A DNA stretch of 64,000 bases from Symsagittifera roscoffensis (Eukaryota > Xenacoelomorpha > Acoela > Convolutidae). Below the pieces are notes generated by a model, which did not search any database, was not told the DNA's origin, and saw only the letters and a program-made list of their open reading frames with translations. A program made the position numbers and the translations under genes. Below, piece by piece: positions 32,563 through 43,110 of the stretch. Every line of letters begins with the position of its first letter. Position 1 is the first letter of the stretch. The stretch spans positions 54,887,074-54,951,073 of the forward strand of contig NC_087063.1 of NCBI RefSeq assembly GCF_963678635.1, written 5' to 3'.

Positions 32563-33018
32563 ATCATCGGAATGCGGTGACCACCGCAGTGAAAATGACG
32601 CCCAGAGCAAGTGAATGTGACGGCAGAGAAAGAGAAGAGATTAGTAACAAAGACCTGGAGAGAAACGTGACGTTTTGCCTCAACAACAGCTTCTGCAGTA
32701 ATAGGGAGACTAATGTATACCCTCTACCTTGTTGTAAACAAAGAAGGGAAGAGCAGAGGGGTTGGTGGACTACCTCCAACAGCGTCAGAATGGCCACCGA
32801 CGTGTTGCAAGACACTTAAAATAAAAATGCGGAGTCAATACCGCACGAGGAGGAGATGGAAGAATGACAAAGAGCCGGAAAACAAGCTGCAAAAAAGAGA
32901 AAGACAAGAAGAATTTAGAAATTTTAGAACTTATAGACGACTAAAAACCAGAAGAAGTGAACAAAGAAGTGAACAAAGAAGTAACAAAGGAGAAGATAAT
33001 AAAAATAAGAATTGTTAA
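32563..33018 (+). pseudogene. Accessory extreme C-terminus with Cys/His motif, copy B
   Basis: Frame 32577-32819: NHRNAVTTAVKMTPRASECD, KDLERNVTFCLNNSFCSNRE, PLPCCKQRREEQRG. C (36576-36316) and E (59975-59706) share DLERNV(T/S)xCLHNSFCRNRE and a CCK a short distance later. Four conserved Cys and a conserved His in C and E (Asn in B) might bind a metal. After the TAA at 32817 a basic/acidic stretch (RRRWKNDKEPENKLQKRERQ) is still readable to about 33015 and also occurs in C at 36326-36108. Confidence 0.62.
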
Positions 33019-33706
33019 TTAGAGAAAAATTCAAATGGGAAGCTAAGCAACTAAGCTTACAATTGAAACTGAATTAAAGAAAAAATTTTGTTGATTTTTG
33101 AAGTTAGGAATTTGTTGAATTTATATTTTATATTGTAACTTCAGTTAGTGGCTTTAGAGACAATTACTATTTATTTAGAGAGGCTTGAGTGAAGAGAATA
33201 TTAAATAATCAAGCCTGCATGATTGTTTTTATTCAACTAAGATGACTGATTACTTTATGGTGATATGAAGTTCTTGGGTAATCTCTTGAGGTAGGAGATT
33301 GTCTCACTGTTTCTTCTAACCACCAAGTTCCTTAGTGTTAATATTCAGGACCAATAACAACTAAATTTCCGAAGGGAAGACGCATAGTAGGATAAATTTG
33401 ATTTGTTGGTTGGCAGGACCGACCTGCATCCCAACACTTTCTTAACCTAGGAGAAAAACTTTTAGATCGAGACATTGGCGTTGAAAGTCAGGAAAGATGT
33501 TTCATCTTAGGTCATATCCTCAAAGGTGCAGATTAATTGAAGAGTTTGGAAGGCTGTAACATAATAGTATGATGCCATTTGTATTCTGCACTGAGTTGAT
33601 GTGATGTGGATAAAAGTGGTTTCATGCATTTTGTAAATTCTGTTCGATGGCACTGTACCATTTTGATGAATCCCACGAGGCTCAAGGAGGACATTGACCA
33701 GGCTGT
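33019..33706 (+). other. 3' noncoding region of copy B
   Basis: About 690 bp without coding, conserved with C (36107-35447) and partly E (59590-58943). Shared blocks: AAGCTTACAATTGAAACTGA, GGCAGGACCGACCTGCATCC and GGTGATATGAAG. Conservation of noncoding sequence in decayed copies implies common descent only; any RNA function is unproven. Confidence 0.6.
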
Positions 33707-33718
33707 CCGGGGAGTAAG
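33707..33718 (+). other. Polypurine tract of copy B
   Basis: CCGGGGAGTAAG directly abuts the 3' LTR start at 33719. The equivalents are CCGGGGAGTGAGTA in C and CCGGGGAGTA in E. The tract primes plus-strand DNA synthesis in LTR elements. Confidence 0.75.
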
Positions 33719-34593
33719 TGACATTTGACCAGAATGGCGACAAAATGCATCGAAATTTCTTTATAGCATCGAACTGGGAAGATTGACAGCTTTAGCAGAT
33801 TAGCAGTACTAATCGAACGGTTTAACAAATCGGAATTGGTCAGTTTGATAAATTTTCAAAATTCGTTTCAAAATAAAAACACGTCACGACCTTGAAATTT
33901 TGCGACTGAAAATAAGAAAAAACAGAAGGACAGTTTTAGTTTAAACAGTTGAGACGAAGGAAAAACAGCAAGGGAAGAAGAAATTACAGTTACTGACGGT
34001 AACGGAAGGCTATTCCGAGTTGTAAAGAGTTTAACTGTTTCAATCGTTACTGAAGATTTCCCGAGAAACAGCAAGGGTATTGGGACGACTGGACTGTGCA
34101 CGGTAATCCAGAAGAGTCTCGGGAAGAGAACTCAAACTCTGTTTTAACAAACTTTCAGCTTTCTGGAATGTCCTGAATTGAATTAATAACATCTAAGTTC
34201 GTTTTCAGATAATGAGAAGCTAGGAGTTGAGGGAAAGGGGTGATCCATTTCCGATGGGAATGATTATTTTTATCTACTGAATAAAAACAATCGTAAAAAC
34301 AATAAAAAAATTACTAGCCCTGTTTTTAGCTTAAGGAGTGAACTCGTGGTCTTGCAATTCTGAAACCCAGCCATGAGCTCACTATTTTGCACGTAACTAA
34401 GTTAATCTGAGTGTTCTGACTGAAGCCCAAAACAGTAAAGATTTTGTCGATCCGATGATAGAAAGACCACACAAAGAGATGGCTTTGGTAGAGACCGTTA
34501 AAAGCATGTAGAGCTGTGTTTAGACGCTAGCCAGTCGTTTTACAACCTAGCTTTAATTTCTGTCGTTATGTACTTCCGGGCGTACTTCCGGGT
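33719..34593 (+). repeat. 3' LTR of copy B
   Basis: Starts TGACATTTGACCAGAATGGC. It is about 870 bp and carries about 200 bp (about 34215-34430) absent from the 5' LTR but present in the C LTRs. The end is altered: where others read CCGGGCGAATGTTACA it reads CCGGGCGTACTTCCGGGTTGCA, so the exact 3' border is uncertain. Confidence 0.82.
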
Positions 34594-34649
34594 TGCACTC
34601 AGGAGTCCCTTCATCACGTATTCCAATTAAATCCTGGAGTTTTCTAGAT
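34594..34649. other. 56-bp spacer between copies B and C
   Basis: Contains CAGGAGTCCCTTCATCACG, similar to the sequence just left of the B 5' LTR (6216-6235), then ATTCCAATTAAATCCTGGAG. No gene. Confidence 0.55.
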
Positions 34650-35434
34650 TGTAACATTCGCCCGGAAGAAGCTATCGATGGAAAATAAAGCTAGGTTTTG
34701 AATGGACTAGCTAGCTTCTAAACACAACTTCACATATTTTAACCGTCTCTACCAAAGCCAGTTCTATGTCCATTAACATCGGGTCGACAAAGTTGTTACT
34801 ATTTAAGGCAATCGACCAGATCGCTCAAAATAACTTAGTTACATGCAAAAACAGTGCGCTCATGGCTGGGTCTCAGTATCCCCAGACCACGCTTTCCGTC
34901 AACTCCTAGCATCTCATATTCTGAAAATTGAATCAGATTTTAATTATTTCAGGATATTTCCTGAAGCTAAAAGTTGTTTAAAAACCAGGTTCAATATCTT
35001 CCCATTATCCATCCGGGTTTTTGAAGCCAGTCGAAGAGCGGTCTTGTTGCGGTCCAGGAAGGGTAGTAAAATCCTCTCAATACCCCTCCGAATTACAACC
35101 ATCACCATTCGGATAGTCTCAATCGCAATCTCAATGAAGCTTTTACGTTTGCTCTTCACTGTCGAGAATAGCTGTTGTTTTTCTTAGCGGAAATCGGTCT
35201 TCTGATTTTTGCGCTTTTTCCGTTACTGCGAAATTTCAAGGTCGTAACGTATCCTTAATTCCGAACGTATTTTTAAAAATTACTTCGTCACTGCAAACTG
35301 ACCTTTCCCAATTCATTAAAATTAACGTTTAACAATGTTAATTTGTCGAAACTGCAAACTTTGTGACTCGGCTGCTGCTAATATAATTTCGTTGTTGCCG
35401 TGCATTTTGGCTGCTCTTCTCGTCGAATGTCACA
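34650..35434 (-). repeat. 3' LTR of copy C
   Basis: On the minus strand it runs TGTGACATTCG to CGAATGTTACA, giving perfect 8-bp (and near-perfect 11-bp) inverted ends. 785 bp, homologous to 50506-51323 and, inverted, to the B LTRs. Confidence 0.88.
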
Positions 35435-35446
35435 TACTCACTCCCC
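35435..35446 (-). other. Polypurine tract of copy C
   Basis: Minus strand CCGGGGAGTGAGTA lies directly before the 3' LTR (plus strand TACTCACTCCCC). Matches the tract of B and E. Confidence 0.72.
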
Positions 35447-36107
35447 GGACAGCCCTGTCAATGTTCTCTTTGAACTCCGTGAAATTCATTAAAACGGTAC
35501 AGAGCCATCGAAGAGAATTTACAAAATGCAAGAGAAGAGTTTCGACTTCCTGCATCATATCGACTTCTTGCAAGCTACAAATGGCATCATACTACATCGC
35601 CATAGCCTTCTAACAATTTTCATAAATCTGCACCGATTATATAATTTATGATAAATTCTTTTCTGACTCTCAGTGCCATCATCTCGATTAAAAACTTCTT
35701 CTCCTAGGTTTAAAAAGTGTTGGGAAGCAGGTCGGTCCTGCCAACCAAGAAACTAAATTTATCCTACAATGCTTCTTCTCTTCGGAAATTTAGTTTTTTT
35801 TGGTCCTGAATATCAGCTTTAAGGAAAATGGTGGTTAGAAGGAACAATGACACAATCTCCTTCCTCAGGAGATTACCCAATCCCTTCATATCACCACAAA
35901 GTAATCAGTCATATCAATTGATTAAAAACAATCATGCAGGCTAGAATATTTAATATACTCTTCACACAAGCCTCTCTAAATATATAGTTAAGGTCTATAA
36001 AGCCACTAACTAAAATTACAATATAACTTATAAATGCAACAAATTCCTAGCTTAAAATATCAACTAAAATTTTTCTTTCATTCAGTTTCAATTGCAAGCT
36101 TAGTTGC
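35447..36107 (-). other. 3' noncoding region of copy C
   Basis: Homologous to B 33019-33706 (shared GGAAGCAGGTCGGTCCTGCC and AAGCTTGCAATTGAAACTGA on the appropriate strands). No open frame of note. Confidence 0.58.
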
Positions 36108-36600
36108 TCAGTTTCTCGTTTGAGTTTTCCTCACATGAACAATTCTGAGTTTTAACATCTTCTCCTTCGTTACTTCTTTGTTCACTTCTTTTTTCACTTC
36201 TTCTGGTTTTTCGTCGTTTAGAAATTCTAAACTTCTAAATTCTTCTTGTCTTTCTTCTTTTTGCATCTTCCTTCCCGGCTCCTTGTCATTCTTCAATCTC
36301 CTCCTCCCGCAATATTCATTCCGCACTTTCAGTCTCTGTGTCTTGCAACACGTCGGTAGCTCTTCCTACGCTGTTGGAAGCAGTCCTCCAACACTTCTGC
36401 TCTTCTACTCTTTGTTTACAACAAGCTGGAGGATCAATGTTAGATTCTCTGTTTCGGCAGAAGCTGTTGTGGAGGCACAACGTCACGTTTCTCTCCAAGT
36501 CTTCCTTCAACATCTCTTCTTTTTCACTTCCGTCACATTCACTTGTCCTAGAAGTTCTCTTCACTGCAGTGGTCACCGCATTCCGATGAGTTACAAAAGG
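36108..36600 (-). pseudogene. Accessory C-terminus with Cys/His motif, copy C
   Basis: Frames 36576-36316 and 36326-36108: AVKRTSRTSECDGSEKEEML, KEDLERNVTLCLHNSFCRNR, PPACCKQRVEEQK, TDVLQDTETESAE, then basic YCGRRRLKNDKEPGRKMQKE. Best preserved of the three C-termini in its Cys and His positions, with E. The two frames overlap by a few bases after a frameshift near 36320. Confidence 0.65.
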
Positions 36601-37140
36601 TCGCTTGAAAGCTCCTGCTCCAATGTCCAGCTGATACGCACTTTACACTCTGCTGTGCTTCGACATATGCGTCGTGGAAAACTCGTACATCCATGCAATC
36701 AGGTTGGCTCTAAACCATGGCTTCAGTCGTCTCCTGGCCTATATCTTCTTTACTTCCGTCGGAATGTTCAAGATTTTGCACGTTGTCTCAAAAAGATCTA
36801 AATTCTTTGGACAATCAAGTTCCTCTAACTGCTCTTTGGTCGGTGCTCCTTGTCAATTGTGCTCCTTAACATGAGCTTCCAGCCATCAAATCGCCATCAT
36901 AACTCCAACTATCACTATCGTTTTGGGCTGCAATGAGTCTGGTAAACCATGGAAAGCAGCTCTCCAGGTTTTTTGTCCAATATACCACCATGTTTGTAGC
37001 AAACAATGGCACGTGAATTCATCATGTGTCAACATGATGCTTCTCCAATTTCGTTTCACCAACGCTTCCAGTAGTGGTTCCACTTCCATCATTATTCGGT
37101 GGATTTCATCATTTTCGTCTACTACATTGTAATCCGCCGA
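36601..37140 (-). pseudogene. Accessory near-C-terminal domain, copy C
   Basis: Minus-strand frame 37092-36886 (MMEVEPLLEALVKRNWRSIM, CHCLLQTWWYIGQK, TIVIVGVMMAI), then RLKPWFRANLIAWMYEFSTT and LDIGAGAFKRPF in the 36880-36600 interval, with frame changes. Matches B 32031-32562 and E 60539-60018. Confidence 0.6.
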
Positions 37141-37960
37141 TGTTGACCTCTCTGCTTGTGTCTTTCAAAATCACTGAAAATTCCGCAAGCATATCCCATG
37201 AACTTCTTTCCCAGCATCGACTCCAACTCTTCTTTAATTCTTTCTGGAATTGCTGCGAACATATTGCGCAGCAATTCGTAAATTTTTTCCGACATTCTCG
37301 CAAGTCTTACACATTTTGACACGGAGATGTTTTGATCCACGATCGTCCTTGTACTCTTCACATCCACTGCTACGAAGTGTACTGGGTATCGGCGTTTGCA
37401 CATCGGCGCCCTCTTCGAGCCTACTAGGTATCGCGCTCCAGGTGGTCTGCGATAAGTTTCACTCTGCCTGATGTTCATTTCTACTTCTATTTCTTCTTTT
37501 TTTTCCAATATGCTTCTGTTCAGTTTAATATACTCCCAGAAGCACTTCTACCTTGATGGCTGTAACCATCTCATATTTTTGTTCTAGAACAATAGTGACT
37601 CTGAAAAACCAAACATGCTGTAGAAACTTAGTGCAGTCAGTAGATTCACTTCAGTTCCCCCATGGCAATCTGCAATCAGTTCTGTTTCCGTTTTTGCCTT
37701 CATCACTATGTTACCCAACAGTATCATCAATTGCTTTGCTGTTTTGCAAGTGTTTTCACGCAATCCAGACCGACACACATATGATTTTCTAGTTCACAGA
37801 CTTTCGCCAGACAGCTACCAGGTTTCAACCAGTCTTCTGGTCCCCAGCTAGGCAACTCCACACTCTTCTCTCGGTTGCTCGTAGAGGTTGTATTCATCAA
37901 ATTGTAGATGGTGTTGAGATCGCGCAAATTGCAATCTGTTTTCAATTCTGTCTGTACATC
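37141..37960 (-). pseudogene. Accessory C-terminal helical domain, second part, copy C
   Basis: Frames 37945-37727 (GLDCVKTLAKQQ), 37778-37584 (ELIADCHGGTEVNLLTALSF) and 37508-37122 (SETYRRPPGARYLVGSKRAP, VSKCVRLARMSEKIYELLRN). Homologous to B 31270-32030 and E 61250-60582. Confidence 0.62.
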
Positions 37961-38194
37961 CTGCGTTGCCCGCTAAGTTGAATCAGCGTTTGGAATCGGG
38001 CACCATGATGATTTCATTAAATCCCACACTACCAGTTCTCGTAGAGGTTGTATTCATCAAATTGTAGATGGTGTTGGGATCGCGCAAATTGCAATCTGTT
38101 TTCAATTCTGTCTGTCCATCCTGCGTTGCCCGCTAAATTGAATCAGCGTTTGGAATCGGGCACCATGACGATTTCATTAAATCCCACACTACCA
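37878..38194. repeat. 160-bp tandem duplication in copy C
   Basis: CTCGTAGAGGTTGTATTCATC occurs at 37878 and 38038, and the next about 155 bp match with only a few differences (GTACATCC against GTCCATCC, GATGATTTC against GACGATTTC). It lies in the accessory C-terminal domain (plus-strand reading of LNTIYNLMNTTS). Confidence 0.9.
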
Positions 38195-38900
38195 TCAGGC
38201 TCGTTCTCAGTAACTCATCTGAGAAACCCAATCCGAAATCCACTCGGTTATCAGATTTCGGTATGGATGGTGCAATCACCTTTTCTTCCAATACCAGTCC
38301 CAGCTCGAGTTGCTTACTAGCTTATCTTATCGTTGGAAATCATGACGACCAGAACCTCAGCAGCACGTAATAGAAGTAACAATCATGTATGTCCTCATTG
38401 ATGAAAGGATTCTATGCCATTCCAACTACTCCAGAAACATAAGGGCATGACTTCTTTCTGATCGGTCCACAGTTTTCCTTGGATTCAGCAGTGTCCCCAT
38501 CGAGTCTTTCGTGAGACTAAGCTCCTTGTTCGAGAATCTTCGGATTTTATCGATCTTCTTCAAGGGTTCTAGTTCGACGGGTTCTTCCTTGTTCACTCGC
38601 ATTGGTTTGCTTTGATGAATGTCCAAAAGCGTTTGTGAAAGCAAGTTCTTCGCTAGATCACTGCCTTCTCTCTTTTTTTTGCAGAAGTAGTCAGCGCTCG
38701 TACCGACATTTGTTCCAACAGGAACTTGACGAAACATAGAGCGTTTTTCCGTTTCGCACACGCTACTGTCGCTCCTTCACAGATCATAAGGTCTCCTAAA
38801 CTCGTCATCAAGAGCACCTTCTCTTCTTTCGACCTTTTCCTTGTTTCCGAATCATGCTCTCCCATCGCCAATCCCGCCGTACACCAAGTTAATCTGAGTT
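38195..38900 (-). pseudogene. Accessory C-terminal helical domain, first part, copy C
   Basis: Frames 38871-38653 and 38761-38426: SETRKRSKEEKVLLMTSLGD, RRFSNKELSLTKDSMGTLLN. Further on, NPxxNEDIH and FGLGFSDEL-like phrases are readable at 38420-38190 with stops. Homologous to B 24780-25600. Confidence 0.6.
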
Positions 38901-39900
38901 GCAGCTCAGTTCTGACGTACGGTATCGCTTTTACAGCAATTTACTTCGGTGTAATTTGCATTTCTTCTTCAAAGTGACATATTACTACTGCTCTCCACGG
39001 CAAACTCACTAATTGATCCACCGTTTCCACGTGCATTTTGGAGGAGACTAACGCTCCATATGTCTCTTGCTTCATCGCTGTGCCCTGTATCATTTCTTCC
39101 AGGTAACATTCCATGGCACCTTTATTTTCTAGAGCGATCAGATGTCCTCTAGCTGAGTTCCTGTACTCCATCAGTTCCATGTATCCATCGATGGGTTGGG
39201 CAATCGAGACGGTTTTCGGTAATCGGTTGTATTCCACTGGGGTCAGCCGTCCTATGATGCTTCCCTTTCCAGGATTCATGCATGATAGTCTGAAGTCCCG
39301 AAGGGTACTACCACCACATTGGCTGAGTGTTTTCATTTCTAGAGTAGCTCCAGTTAGAGTGCTCTCACTCTTCTTGGTCTTATAGCTGGCTGATCTTAAT
39401 CCTGCCATGAGGATGGGTGGCCCCATTGTTACATCGGTCATCGTTCTGGACAAAGCAGACAATCAGTCATCGCCTTGCCCCATATCCATGACACCTTGTA
39501 CTCGTTTTCTTTTAGCTGAGTTAACAGCCTTTGCTGAAAGTTCAGAATCCACTTTGGTCTTCCCAGTTTTCCTTAACCTCACTTTGTTGCACAATTTCTT
39601 TTTCGTGTCGATGATCTTGTCGTCAATATTTTTGACCGCATCGTTCCTTTTCGAGTTCTGGACAGGTATACGACTTCCTCGTTGCGTCGACTTGATCGGA
39701 GAGTTAGCTTCACTTTCATCAGTGGCTGAATAAATTAACAATTCGCTCATTCCCTCTTTACCTTCCTCCAGTTTTTCAAGGATTTCCCGCATCAGTGGTC
39801 GGTTGAGATCTGTTGTGAACATCGACTGTGTACCGTGGCACTGCACTAGTGTCTACCAGACTACTTCCGTGAAAGCAACTCTGTCCATATCACAGTTTGT
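38901..39900 (-). pseudogene. Accessory central domain, copy C
   Basis: Frames 39846-39463 (MQCHGTQSMFTTDLNRPLMR, SELLIYSATDESEANSPI) and 39462-38941 (PPILMAGLRSAS, PIDGYMELMEYRNSARGHLI, ALENKGAMECYLEEMIQGTA). Contains the conserved G(G/D)YxEM...NSARGHL phrase. Homologous to B 23685-24940 and E 63140-62161. Confidence 0.68.
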
Positions 39901-41200
39901 TCTTTTTTCAAGAGCCCAGTGGTGAACTTACCAGTCTTCTTCTGGCAGTAATCCCAAGAAAGCTACTCGGGCTGCGCCTTCTATTCTTCTCCTGCGCGGA
40001 GATTACGTTAAAAACTGCTTTGTAGTGGCTTTGGACTTACCAGGAGATGGGTCTCAAGTTATGGGTCACATTCATGAAGGCTGAGGGAGGTTCCATCGTG
40101 GAAGTTTCATCTTCCACTGGGTTAGTCGTGCCTGTCAACGTTTCTGTTCCAATTAGTCATCGTCCAAGAAATTAAAGTCCAGGCTAGACGAACCACGTAC
40201 TGAGGCTTTGTCTTCATCCCTTCCCGCTTAGTCGGGATCCTGCTCCATCGGTTCTTCCGGTTGATGGTCTTTTTTCTCCTCTTCGTCTCGCGCTTCATTT
40301 TTTCCTGACCTTGAAGGTCCTTGCACGACATTGGTTGTTATGGCTGGGAACTTCGGCACAACTAACTTGACAGCTGACCTATTTTTACTTTCTCCATGTT
40401 TTATCTTAACTTCCTCACAGCCGAAGGGCGCTAGAGCAGTCCTAGGCAGCAGCTTCCCTTTTATTGCCAATTCTAGCTTCACACTCATTACTATCAAAGC
40501 GGCTACTTGCAAGTCCGCTGTTGCCTCTCAGGATAGTTGGCGCTAGGTCCAACTTGGCTACTTCTTCTTCGAATCTTTCAGGTTTTGGAGTGACCGCATT
40601 GCTCATCCTTCTACTTGTCGACTCATCTACATATGCAAACTGCGTATATTGCAGCACGCAGCATTTCTGCCTAGAGTAGCACGGGTCCATCGATTCAGAG
40701 AACTTTGCCATCCTCCTGTCGTTGGTACCGGAGGCTCTCAACCTGGGAGAGTGGACTGCAACATCATTCGAATTGATGGAAATCAGGTTTTTCTTCTGGC
40801 AGCTTTTATTAGCAGCCCCGGTTTTCAGTTTCTTTTCTCACCTTCTGGTATGGGACTATTAGACGAGGAATTCTAGTTACTTGGCCGTTCGTTTTGTCGT
40901 AGGGTCTCAAATTCGAGAAATTTGGGAACAATTAGATATGCCTTCTATGCACTTCGGCCATTCGGTCACGAAAGTGATCATTGAAGTTGACTGATGTCAT
41001 ATGTGGCTCTGCTATTTCCGCGAACAGTAATTCCTCACTCATCATTTCGCGTAGCTCATTATGCTCACACCAAATGAGTATGCTCCCGCCCACTGCTGAA
41101 ATGAGGCTCGAGTTAGGGAACGCAAATGTCACTGCTGGACCGTATATCGTCGTCACAAACTCGCTGACTCTCTTGATCAGTGCTAAGGGATCTGTCGTCA
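39901..41200 (-). pseudogene. Accessory helical and acidic region, copy C
   Basis: Pieces 41201-40932 (FPNSSLISAVGGSILIWCEH, ELLFAEIAEPHMTSVNFNDH), 40741-40442 (MAKFSESMDPCYSRQ, TPKPERFEEEVAKLDLAPTI), 40512-40228 (LPRTALAPFGCEEVKIKH) and 40331-40122. B keeps only parts of this (22916-23684); E has a related part at 63970-63416. Domain unrecognised. Confidence 0.55.
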
Positions 41201-42010
41201 TAGCTAGGCTTAAATCAGTAAGTAAGGGGGCGTGCCACCTGCATGACGTCGCACATCCTCCTCTATTTCTATCGTCTTGTCTTCTCTGGTTCGGCAGAGA
41301 TTCTGTTGTAGGAAGTATTGGATCAGAGTGTGTCTTAGATCCTGTATTTTAGTCCAAGAGTTCGTGGACCGTTTTATGTCGAACTTTTTCACATGCTCCC
41401 TGATCTGCTCGGGGCAGCGGGGTAAATTAATCAATCCTTCCAAATTCCCATGCATGATCGCATGCATTAATATCAGGAGTCAATCCTGTCGGAGTTTTTG
41501 TATTCCTTCAAGGATACTGCTGGTCCTTTCACGAAATTTTTTGCACCAAACGTCACGGAAAAAAGAAATTGTCTTTAATTTCTGGCCACACCGCATCTTC
41601 CGCCGTTGTTGGCTCTCTGGGCCTCTACTATGCATATGACACCAATATTGCCGGCGAACACGGTTGTGATCGAATTAAGGTCGGTTTGTTGCTGAACCCC
41701 AGTCCCTATTGTTGTGGATTGCATCCAATCCAGGTCGGCTCCCGCCAACATTATTACGTGAGGCCAAACCAAGGACTTAGAGGTATACACGAAGTTCGAG
41801 ATCGCAATCTTTAATATCTTTGCTTTCCTCATCTCTGTTTTGCCGTACGCTACGAAGGTGGTCTCGCCTATTCAAAATTTCAATTCAACGTATAATTCTT
41901 TTTCGGACAGGCTCTTTCTTTCACATGAGCTGGTGACACTCGAAATTGCTTAAACATCGTTACATGTTGCCCCGTTGGTGCTCTAGTGGTCAAAATTCTC
42001 CCTGGTCTCT
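41201..42010 (-). pseudogene. Accessory second alpha/beta domain, copy C (largely deleted)
   Basis: Frame 41832-41575 begins RKAKILKIAISNFVYTSKSL and HVIMLAGADLDWMQ, then NSITTVFAGNIG, after which most of the domain present in A and B is missing and the next readable part is FGAKNFVKGPA near 41535 and KKFDIKRSTNSW at 41400. This copy has therefore lost the core of the domain. Confidence 0.55.
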
Positions 42011-42600
42011 ATTCTCTTTTCTGCTCACTATGATTCATTTTTACATCTTGCAAAAGTCTGGCTTTCACGGGACCTGCGGTGTTGTTTGAGGGCAGTCCCT
42101 CAACGTCAGTAAACCGTAATGCTTTTGTAGAGCTGAAGTTTACTTCTGCTGCTATCAGCCAGCCCACTCTAACGAATGAGTACAGTCCATTTACTGATAG
42201 TGTTGCGCCATTCATCATTCTCATTGCATCAGCTTCAAATCTTACTGTTTGAGGGTTCATCTTAATTGAATCTTGTTTGTCGGTCCACTCTGCTCGTACT
42301 CTTCGTCGTCTCAGATCTGGAAGTGCCTGAGGTCGTATCCACCGTTTGATTGACTGGTCCCAATCTTCGTCGGGGATGAATGGTCAACCTCACTGGTGCT
42401 TCACCCAGTCGTTCCAATACGTCTGACCTCTGTTCTTGCTCACTCGAGCTCTGCATCACTTGTGGCACGGCTGCGACTGATCCCAAGCGTGTCTCCAGTT
42501 TCAAGGGGCACAAAGGTCGAAACCGCGTTTTTCGGAGGCACGTTTGTCGCTTCTTCTGCCCTGAGTGCTCCAATGTCGAATAGTTCAATATCTAATCCAT
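42009..42600 (-). pseudogene. Accessory linker after the SGNH domain, copy C
   Basis: Frames 42588-42262 (LETRLGSVAAVPQVMQSSSE, LERLGEAPVRLTIHPRRRLG) and 42260-42009 (VRFEADAMRMMNGATLSVNG, VGWLIAAEVNFSSTKALRF). The second piece is shared with A (about 1990-1870) and absent from B. It has a strand-rich look (GATLSVNGLYxxxxVGWLIAA). No known family. Confidence 0.55.
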
Positions 42601-42604
42601 CCAG

Positions 42605-43110
42605 CTACTCATGGAAGACACGGTTCATCCAGCCTTGTCGTTCTATACTGTCAAAGTTTATTCTATCAGTGCTAAATCTGGCCTGATCAAGAGCCTTCGG
42701 CTCATGCTCTAAGTCCATTAAAATCATTCGTCCAGCATTGCGACTAGCCAGATTGCGCACTATGTTGTTCCACCTCACGACTCTTTCATTATGTCTTTTA
42801 GCCGTGGCTGACTGTGTTCTTGAGTTCATTGGTGTTTTGCAGACGGTCAGTATCGCGCACTGGAACTTTTGCCACACTGCAGTAAACAAGCACACCAGCA
42901 TTACTTCCCATTGAGCTTCTTCTGAGTCTGAGCTTCTGGGCACGATGTTTATGCCATTTAGAATCATTGTGTCAACGATTCTGACCGGGTTCATCAACTC
43001 TACCATCCGGGACAATTGGGCGACTGCGGTGCCTCCGAATGCCATCACCGAAGATTCTCATTAGACTAACGCTCATTATCAAATGCGACGTCCAATGAGG
43101 TGATTCTTCA
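42605..43110 (-). pseudogene. SGNH-like domain of copy C with degenerate active site
   Basis: Frame 43048-42605: MAFGGTAVAQLSRMVELMNP (block II), then ILNGINIVPRS where A has ILVGTNNVSRG (block III Asn kept, motif altered), and STDRINFDSIERQGW where A has RTDGIHFDSIEGRAW (the catalytic His is Asn). The GDS segment just upstream (about 43050-43110) is not readable in frame. It is a dead copy of the hydrolase. Confidence 0.68.

Larger units (their letters stand above)
6238..34593 (+). mobile_element. Copy B: full-length giant Ty3/gypsy-type LTR element, about 28 kb
   Basis: Bounded by LTRs in direct orientation (6238-6912 and 33719 to about 34593), with a primer binding site after the first and a polypurine tract before the second. 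Inside are a leader, gag, protease, RT, RNase H, integrase and a long accessory region. It is enlarged by a 1.35-kb and a 5.65-kb tandem duplication; without them it would be about 21 kb. Typical Ty3/gypsy elements are 5-8 kb, so the excess is in the leader (2.7 kb) and the accessory region (about 7 kb). All genes contain stops or frameshifts, so B is not autonomous now. Confidence 0.87.

Noticed and set aside
19625-33018. Accessory region as an env gene
   Set aside because: Its position fits env, but I see no signal peptide, furin site, fusion peptide or terminal membrane anchor; the SGNH domain and coiled coil argue for an internal protein.
36178-36801. 207-codon plus-strand frame
   Set aside because: It lies opposite the accessory C-terminus of copy C, whose minus-strand reading matches B and E. 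Ser/Phe-rich composition is typical of an antisense shadow.
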